Below, piece after piece: positions 40,859-46,115 of a stretch of 46,115 bases of DNA. The notes beneath the pieces are model-generated. The model was not told the DNA's origin, made no database searches, and saw nothing but the letters and a program-made list of their open reading frames with translations. A program made the translations under genes and the position numbers. Source of the stretch: Chitinophagales bacterium (GTDB taxonomy: Bacteria; Bacteroidota; Bacteroidia; Chitinophagales; Chitinophagaceae); contig JAATFV010000069.1 of NCBI GenBank assembly GCA_015655015.1, forward strand, positions 1 to 46,115, written 5' to 3'. Numbering within the stretch: the first letter of the stretch is position 1; every line of letters starts with the position of its first letter.

Positions 40859-41830
40859 ATGGTCTTCTCATTCAACGAGCACGAGAAATTCAAGTCTACC
40901 CGGGAGATTCCCGCTGAGCTGATCCGGTACGTGTTACCGGGTAGTCAGGCATCCGCTATCGCTAACGAATACCTGAAATTACTACTGCAGGAATTTTATT
41001 CCGCCCATTGTAAAGTATTCTATGCCGTATACCTGGTGGATAAAAAGACCAGTTTCCGGCTCCGGGATGAAGGCCCTTTGTTCTTTTTCTGCCTCGCCCT
41101 GCAGCATGACCGGTACCTGGAAATAGCCGGGCTCGGGAAAGTGCTGATTAAGGAAGGGCAGTTCAATTTGATATATGCTCCCCTCCTGGACCTGGTCAGC
41201 GCCCATGAGGACGGGCGGGAATATATTACACTGAACCTCCGGTACGATCTGAACGTTTTGCAGGAATGGGCGCCCTATTTCCCTAAGCTGGCCGCTTTCC
41301 TGGAAAAGGTACAGGCAGGCAAACCAGCCGCACTGCTCAGCCACCCCGAATGGCTCACCAAAGAGATCCAGGATATCATCTATCGGATCATGCACACCCC
41401 GTCAAACACGACTTCCTATCAACCTTATTTCGACCTGCTGCTGAGGACTCTCCTCTTCCACCTGCTCAACCAGTCCGTACAACGATTACCCGCCAGTATC
41501 TACACCCATTATGAGATCGATGGCATCCAGGCAGCCCGCATCATGATCAAAAAGAATATTCGCTATCATTTCGTCATCCGCGAAATCTCCCAGAAAGTAG
41601 GCATGAACGAATTCAAGCTAAAGAATGGCTTCCGCGAACTGTTCGGTAATGGCGTCTACGAATACCTCCGGACTGAACGGATGCTGGAAGCCCGCCTCCT
41701 GCTCAGTAATGGCGGCAAAAATGTCAAAGAGGTCGCCGCCCTGACCGGATACAAGAGCGTAAACAGCTTTATCAAGGCTTTTAAGAAAAAATACGGCCAG
41801 ACACCCGGAGACTATAGGAAAAGGGCGTGA
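40859..41830 (+). CDS. AraC family transcriptional regulator
   Basis: 323 residues. The first 215 residues are an unassigned sensing domain. The C-terminal 100 residues are the double HTH of AraC/XylS: IDGIQAARIMIKKNIRYHFVIREISQKVGMNEFKLKNGFRELFGNGVYEYLRTERMLEARLLLSNGGKNVKEVAALTGYKSVNSFIKAFKKKYGQTPGDYRK, seen in order. It likely activates or represses neighbouring or distant genes in response to a small molecule. Candidate targets are the upstream HTH gene or the large surface protein downstream; neither is shown. Confidence 0.93.
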   Translation: MVFSFNEHEKFKSTREIPAELIRYVLPGSQASAIANEYLKLLLQEFYSAHCKVFYAVYLVDKKTSFRLRDEGPLFFFCLALQHDRYLEIAGLGKVLIKEGQFNLIYAPLLDLVSAHEDGREYITLNLRYDLNVLQEWAPYFPKLAAFLEKVQAGKPAALLSHPEWLTKEIQDIIYRIMHTPSNTTSYQPYFDLLLRTLLFHLLNQSVQRLPASIYTHYEIDGIQAARIMIKKNIRYHFVIREISQKVGMNEFKLKNGFRELFGNGVYEYLRTERMLEARLLLSNGGKNVKEVAALTGYKSVNSFIKAFKKKYGQTPGDYRKRA

Positions 41831-41884
41831 CGCAGTGATTCTTCTTCGCCTGCTCTGTCGAAGCGGTCCGGGGTCTTGGTTCCC

Positions 41885-41908
41885 GGGGGTGGATTCGGGG
41901 GTGGATTG
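41885..41908. repeat. 12-bp tandem duplication after the AraC gene
   Basis: GGGGGTGGATTC and GGGGGTGGATTG at 41885-41896 and 41897-41908, in the 3' untranslated region before the terminator. Confidence 0.8.
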
Positions 41909-41950
41909 ATCAACTCTTCCAGGGTGGCATACAGCTCCTGATAAATTTTC

Positions 41951-41981
41951 AAAGGCCGGCGGATGTAACCGCCGGCCTTTT
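41951..41981 (+). terminator. Terminator of the AraC transcript
   Basis: 12-bp stem AAAGGCCGGCGG/CCGCCGGCCTTT with a 6-nt loop ATGTAA and a TTTT tail. About 120 bp after the stop at 41830. Confidence 0.85.
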
Positions 41982-42130
41982 CATTCCATTTTGGGAACCA
42001 GAGGCCCATTTTGGGAATAACCGTCAAAAAAGATACATATCCAATTAGTTGATTTCCAAATAATTATTTTTTTGGATTAAAATTAGATTAAGTGTTTCCA
42101 CCAATATCTATTAAAAAATCAATTCTTCCC

Positions 42131-45100
42131 ATGAAGCGACTTCTGCTCATTGCTAGTTTGTTTCTTCTTACGCACATCGCAAAATCCCAGACGTCTTATA
42201 CCTGGAATGGCTCCTTATCGACCGCCTGGAATACCCCTGGCAACTGGACACCCAATGGTATCCCCGGCGCTGCCGACAATGTTAAGATCGTCACAGGCAG
42301 CAATACCTGCCTGTTAAGTGCTAACACCGGCATCACCAATATTACCCTTACAAGCGGCACATTGGACCTGGGAGGATTCACACTCACCGTCGATGGCCCT
42401 GCGGCCGCCTTCACCACAGGCACAGTACAGAACGGTTCCGTAATAGTCACCGGCGCAACCACTACCGCCTTTGGCAATGGTCCACTTACCATGAACTGTA
42501 CGGTAACGGTCACTTCCGCAACCGTAACGGCAAGAAATACCATCTTTCAGAATACCCTCACCATAACAAAGACCGGAACGACCAACGATGCCAGTGCCGG
42601 GAACAATATCTTTAATGGCGATGTCACCATGAATAATACAGGAAGCGGCTATTTACTGCTGGGCAACGGTTACCCGGACCAGTTCATAGCATCAGCTACT
42701 TTTAATAATACGGGCGCCGGTAACATTTATGTTGCATACAATAGTACCAACAATATCTTCGGAGGGGTTGCCACATTTAATAATGCCCCTACCGCCGGCA
42801 CAGCGATCTCTGTCAGCCAGAACTCGGCAGGGACCATTTTTAAGAACGATATCGTAGTCACTTCCACCAGCGGACAGGGGATCCTCTTCGGCGGCGCCGC
42901 CACTGCCGCCAGCAGCCTGTCAGCCACCAGGGCCATTCGTATCGGAGCAGCAGGTTTTTCCGCCGGCACTCTATTACTCAAACAGTTCACCCAGGCAGGC
43001 ACGACCCCGCAAAATCTTACCCTCACCGGTACCGGTACTTTAACCTTTGGCCCTTCTTCTTCATTCGATGGAGATGTAACTTCTTCCAGCCCTGCCCTGA
43101 GCTTAAATGGAGTTACCTTCAATGGAGCTGTCGATCTTACCAAGACCGGAGCCACCGGAGACTGGAGTGCAGGAGGAAATATATTCAACGGCATCTGCAG
43201 CATTACCAATAGCGGGAGCAGTTATCTAGTGTTGGGTAATAGCAACCCGGACACCTGGAACAATGATGTAATTTTTACAGACAATGGATCTGAGCGTTTA
43301 TTACCCTGTTGGGCAACTGCAGGCAACCAGTTCAACGGGAATATCTATGTAAATACTTCAGGCAGCGCCACCGGGATCCAGTTTTGCGGAGGCAATAATA
43401 CTGCCACAGCTACCCTGGCCGCCACTAAGACCATTCAGGCAGGCACTACCGGATTAACGGCCGGTTACCTGTATTTAAAACAATTTACCCAATCGGGCAA
43501 CACACCTGTTAATTTAACAGCTACCGGCACTTCCGCCCTTTACCTTGGCCCCGGCAGCAATTTCGGAGGGGCATTAACAGCTACAGCGCCTGACATCTGG
43601 GCACAGGGCGCCACTTATAACGACGCCGCATCTTTTACCAAGACGGGCGGTTCCTCTAATCATAACAATCAGTATCAGAATATATTTAATTCCACTTGTA
43701 CCATCAACCAGCAAAGCAATACCGGGTATTTCATGTTAGGTTACAACTCCAACGATCTGTTCAATGACAATATAATTATAACGTCATCAGGCACCGGCGG
43801 GATTAATTTAGGCTGGAGCTCAGGGACAGGAACGCCCACGCTGGCAGCAGGCAAAACGATCTTAGTGGGTGCAGCAGGTTTTAATGCAGGATCCTTAAAT
43901 CTAAATACGTTTACGCAGCTGGGAAATGCCCCCATCAATTTAACATTCGCCGGAACAGGCACCAATATTAATTTTGCCCGTAATTCCATTATCGGCGGTG
44001 ATCTGACCACGAATACCCCGAACATCACTTTTAACGGCTGTACTTTTCAAGGTCTGGTAAATGCTACCAAAACAGGATCCGGAAATAATTCCGGCACTGG
44101 AGGAAATACCTTCCAGGGAAATACGACCATTACCAATTCCGGAACAGGTTTTTTACTATTCGGGAATGTAGTATCCGATACCTGGAACAGCGATATTTCC
44201 CTCAACAGCATTGGTTCTTCTTTAATAGGGATTGGATGGAACTCCCCGGGAAATATAATTAATGGCAATATCACAGTTTCCAGCACAGGTGCGTCAACGG
44301 GCATTCAATTTTCTCCTGGTGCTGCCGCCACCACTACCTTATCCGCAGGCAACAGCATTCAGACAGGAGCCGGCGGTTTTTCTTCAGGAACCCTCTTACT
44401 CGGGAATTTTACGCAAGCAGGCAACGCTGCTATCAACCTTAATTTAACAGGTACTACCACACTTATCCAGGTAGGACCTTCTACAGCTATCGGCGGCGGC
44501 TTTACAGTTGTCTCCCCCCGTATCCTATTGAATGGCGCCGTTTATTCCGGCATCACTACCCTGACAAAAACAGGGGTTACGGGAGAATGGTCTGCGGGAG
44601 GCAACATTTTCAATTCAACCCTTACCGTTAATCAGGCAGGCGGCGGTTATTTCGGCTTTGCCAATGGCGCCCCTGATATCTACAATGGAGACGTATATGC
44701 GAATAACAATTCCACGGAGCGGATAATCTTTGGAAATAATTCGCCAGGCAACCAATTCAACGGCAACATCATATTGACCCAGATAGGCTCTTCCCAGGGA
44801 ATAGCTTTTGGGTGGAGCGCTACCACCGATGAGACGCTGGCAGCAGGAAAAACGATATCGGTCGGAGCAGCAGGTTTTAACACGGGCTTTTTACAGATCC
44901 AACGATTTACCCAATTGGGAAATACGCCTGTGAACTTACCGTTGACCGGCAACTCTTCCTTAATATTTGGTCCTACCTCCACCATTGGCGGCGATCTTAC
45001 CTCCACAAGCGGATCTTTATATTTTAACGGCTGCACGTTCAATGGGCTAGTGAATGCAACAAAGACCGGCACAACAAATGATAACAGCAGCGGAAACAAT

Positions 45101-46115
45101 ATCTTTAACGGAGCCGCCACATTAACGAATGCAGGGAGCGGACAGCTGTTGCTGGGCAATGGCAACCGGGACCAGTTTATGACTGCCGCTACCTTTAACA
45201 ATACAGGCAGCAGCAACCTGCTTGTCGCTTATAATAGTCCTAACAATGTTTTCGGCGGTGTTACAACCTTCAACAACACACCCACAACGAATACTGCGAT
45301 TTATACCAGCCCTTATTCGGCCGGCACCCTCTTTAACGATAATATCATAGTCACCTCCACTAATGGACAAGGAGTCCAGTTCTGCGGAAGCAACACCACG
45401 GCCACAGCCACCTTAGCGGCCGGAAAAACAATTACGGTAGGACCTGCCGGCTTTTCTGCCGGCGTCTTATTGCTCCGGCAGTTCACGCAAACGGGAACGA
45501 CCCCGCAAAACCTTCCCCTGACAGGAACGGGTAACCTGACCTTCGGCCCATCCTCCGCATTCGGAGGAAATATAACAACCGTAAGCGCTGCTCTGTATTT
45601 TAACGGATGTATCTTCGGTGGAACGGTCACCTCTCTAAAAAACGGAGCCACCAACGATGCCTCCAGCGGCAACAACACCTTTAACGGAGCCTTTTCCGTC
45701 ACCAATACCGGCGCTGGCTATTTTATGATGGGGAGTGGCAACCCTGATCTATGGCAATCCACCGCCACCTTCAATAATCTAAGCACCGGACAACATATGT
45801 ACGTTGCGTACAACAGTACGGGTAATATTTTTAACGGCGATGTAGTATTCAACAATCAGCCGACTTCTACAGGCTTGTGGATCTATCCCAACAATACCGG
45901 GATCAACACGCAGTTCAACGGCAACATAAGCGTGACAAATCTGAATGGCGGAGGCGTCTATTTCGGCAATGGCTCAGGAACAGCTAACCTTGCAGCCGGA
46001 AAAACGATCAGCGTGAGCGCAAATGGGTTTAACTCAGGCGGGTTGCTCTTCAGGAATTTCACACAGGCAGGATCAGGCACAGCACAGAACATTACCACAA
46101 CAGGCACCAGTTACA
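42131..46115 (+). CDS. Giant repetitive surface protein (beta-helix/adhesin-like), N-terminal part, continues past window
   Basis: 1,328 codons open to the right edge. The signal peptide is MKRLLLIASLFLLTHIAKSQ, followed by TSYTWNGSLSTAWNTPGNWTPNGIPGAADNVKI, a common start of Bacteroidota secreted repeat proteins. The rest is Thr/Gly/Asn-rich with repeated motifs: KQFTQAGTTPQNL, TGTGTLTFGPSS, FNGCTFNGLVNATKTG, SGGNIFNG, NTGSGYLLLGN, LAAGKTISVGAAGFSAG. The FTQ anchor recurs at 42986, 43484, 43910, 44408, 44906, 45482 and 46058, giving repeat lengths of 166, 142, 166, 166, 192 and 192 residues. A parallel beta-helix is likely; T9SS export is expected, but the C-terminus is outside. Frame continuity was checked at several points. 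Confidence 0.85.
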   Translation, partial: MKRLLLIASLFLLTHIAKSQTSYTWNGSLSTAWNTPGNWTPNGIPGAADNVKIVTGSNTCLLSANTGITNITLTSGTLDLGGFTLTVDGPAAAFTTGTVQNGSVIVTGATTTAFGNGPLTMNCTVTVTSATVTARNTIFQNTLTITKTGTTNDASAGNNIFNGDVTMNNTGSGYLLLGNGYPDQFIASATFNNTGAGNIYVAYNSTNNIFGGVATFNNAPTAGTAISVSQNSAGTIFKNDIVVTSTSGQGILFGGAATAASSLSATRAIRIGAAGFSAGTLLLKQFTQAGTTPQNLTLTGTGTLTFGPSSSFDGDVTSSSPALSLNGVTFNGAVDLTKTGATGDWSAGGNIFNGICSITNSGSSYLVLGNSNPDTWNNDVIFTDNGSERLLPCWATAGNQFNGNIYVNTSGSATGIQFCGGNNTATATLAATKTIQAGTTGLTAGYLYLKQFTQSGNTPVNLTATGTSALYLGPGSNFGGALTATAPDIWAQGATYNDAASFTKTGGSSNHNNQYQNIFNSTCTINQQSNTGYFMLGYNSNDLFNDNIIITSSGTGGINLGWSSGTGTPTLAAGKTILVGAAGFNAGSLNLNTFTQLGNAPINLTFAGTGTNINFARNSIIGGDLTTNTPNITFNGCTFQGLVNATKTGSGNNSGTGGNTFQGNTTITNSGTGFLLFGNVVSDTWNSDISLNSIGSSLIGIGWNSPGNIINGNITVSSTGASTGIQFSPGAAATTTLSAGNSIQTGAGGFSSGTLLLGNFTQAGNAAINLNLTGTTTLIQVGPSTAIGGGFTVVSPRILLNGAVYSGITTLTKTGVTGEWSAGGNIFNSTLTVNQAGGGYFGFANGAPDIYNGDVYANNNSTERIIFGNNSPGNQFNGNIILTQIGSSQGIAFGWSATTDETLAAGKTISVGAAGFNTGFLQIQRFTQLGNTPVNLPLTGNSSLIFGPTSTIGGDLTSTSGSLYFNGCTFNGLVNATKTGTTNDNSSGNNIFNGAATLTNAGSGQLLLGNGNRDQFMTAATFNNTGSSNLLVAYNSPNNVFGGVTTFNNTPTTNTAIYTSPYSAGTLFNDNIIVTSTNGQGVQFCGSNTTATATLAAGKTITVGPAGFSAGVLLLRQFTQTGTTPQNLPLTGTGNLTFGPSSAFGGNITTVSAALYFNGCIFGGTVTSLKNGATNDASSGNNTFNGAFSVTNTGAGYFMMGSGNPDLWQSTATFNNLSTGQHMYVAYNSTGNIFNGDVVFNNQPTSTGLWIYPNNTGINTQFNGNISVTNLNGGGVYFGNGSGTANLAAGKTISVSANGFNSGGLLFRNFTQAGSGTAQNITTTGTSY

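Noticed and set aside
41812..42027. Minus-strand 71-codon frame after the AraC gene
   Set aside because: It reads through the terminator hairpin and the 12-bp repeat (Pro run) and overlaps the AraC stop; no domain.
42196..45705. Several minus-strand open frames of 80-178 codons opposite the giant surface protein
   Set aside because: They mirror the Thr/Gly/Asn-rich codons of the plus-strand gene (antisense gives Val/Pro/Leu-rich sequence), have no recognisable domains and overlap a continuous repetitive frame with a signal peptide.
1..46115. tRNA or rRNA genes
   Set aside because: No cloverleaf with a T-loop GTTCGANTC pattern and CCA-proximal stem was seen in intergenic DNA on either strand, and no rRNA-like stretch was seen.

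Overview
The window looks like chromosomal DNA of a Bacteroidota bacterium, most likely family Chitinophagaceae (Chitinophaga-like). The evidence is a SusC/SusD pair with a TonB-signalling N-domain, an ECF sigma/FecR pair, a short primary sigma factor that begins MRQLKI, a type IX secretion (T9SS) C-terminal sorting domain, and promoters of the TTTG-N19/20-TAnnTTTG type in place of sigma70 boxes. Genus-level assignment is inference. No tRNA, rRNA, CRISPR array or intact insertion sequence was recognised.

Layout. (1) 1-3296, plus strand: the tail of an unrecognised protein, a large cysteine/tryptophan-rich protein with a 9-residue repeat, a terminator, and a small CCG-type protein. This is an uncharacterised locus cut by the left edge. 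(2) 3360-4316: a nitrilase-superfamily amidase. (3) 15048-4336, minus strand: a polysaccharide-utilisation locus reading ECF sigma, FecR anti-sigma, SusC with STN domain, SusD, SusE-like lipoprotein, GH76 lipoprotein, GH76 secreted enzyme, terminator. Two GH76 enzymes point to alpha-1,6-mannan, probably of fungal or yeast origin. (4) 15102-18078: a DUF5009 membrane acyltransferase-like protein and a type B carboxylesterase. (5) 18176-20733: a redox cluster with an HxlR regulator divergent from a DoxX-like protein and an FMN azoreductase, and a convergent 1-Cys peroxiredoxin. (6) 20921-24572: dinB, a DUF1080 protein and a T9SS-exported LamG-like protein. (7) 24621-28414: core genes rpoD, ffh, rpsP and rimM with recognisable promoters and terminators, including a terminator-like hairpin between rpsP and rimM. 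(8) 28677-34780: START-like protein, a conserved hypothetical, an LptF/LptG permease, a CDF metal transporter, a decayed Panacea (SocA-like) antitoxin gene and an M20 dipeptidase. (9) 34795-36390: a tripartite HipBST-type toxin-antitoxin operon preceded by four evenly spaced palindromic operators. (10) 36495-41830: S4-domain protein, trmD, a glycosyltransferase, a long imperfect inverted repeat, a LolA-like periplasmic protein, a small HTH protein and an AraC regulator. (11) 42131-46115: the first about 1,328 residues of a giant repetitive surface protein that runs off the right edge.

A theme across the window is short tandem duplication (10-27 bp units) at about a dozen sites. Those inside genes are multiples of 3 bp and encode G/P/A/D-rich repeats in non-conserved linkers. 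Those between genes have units such as 10, 12, 14, 16, 20 and 21 bp. The most interesting items are the HipBST operon with its operator array and neighbouring Panacea relic, the tandem-repeat dispersion, the inverted-repeat element at 39145-39392, the modular adhesin, and the unrecognised left-edge locus.
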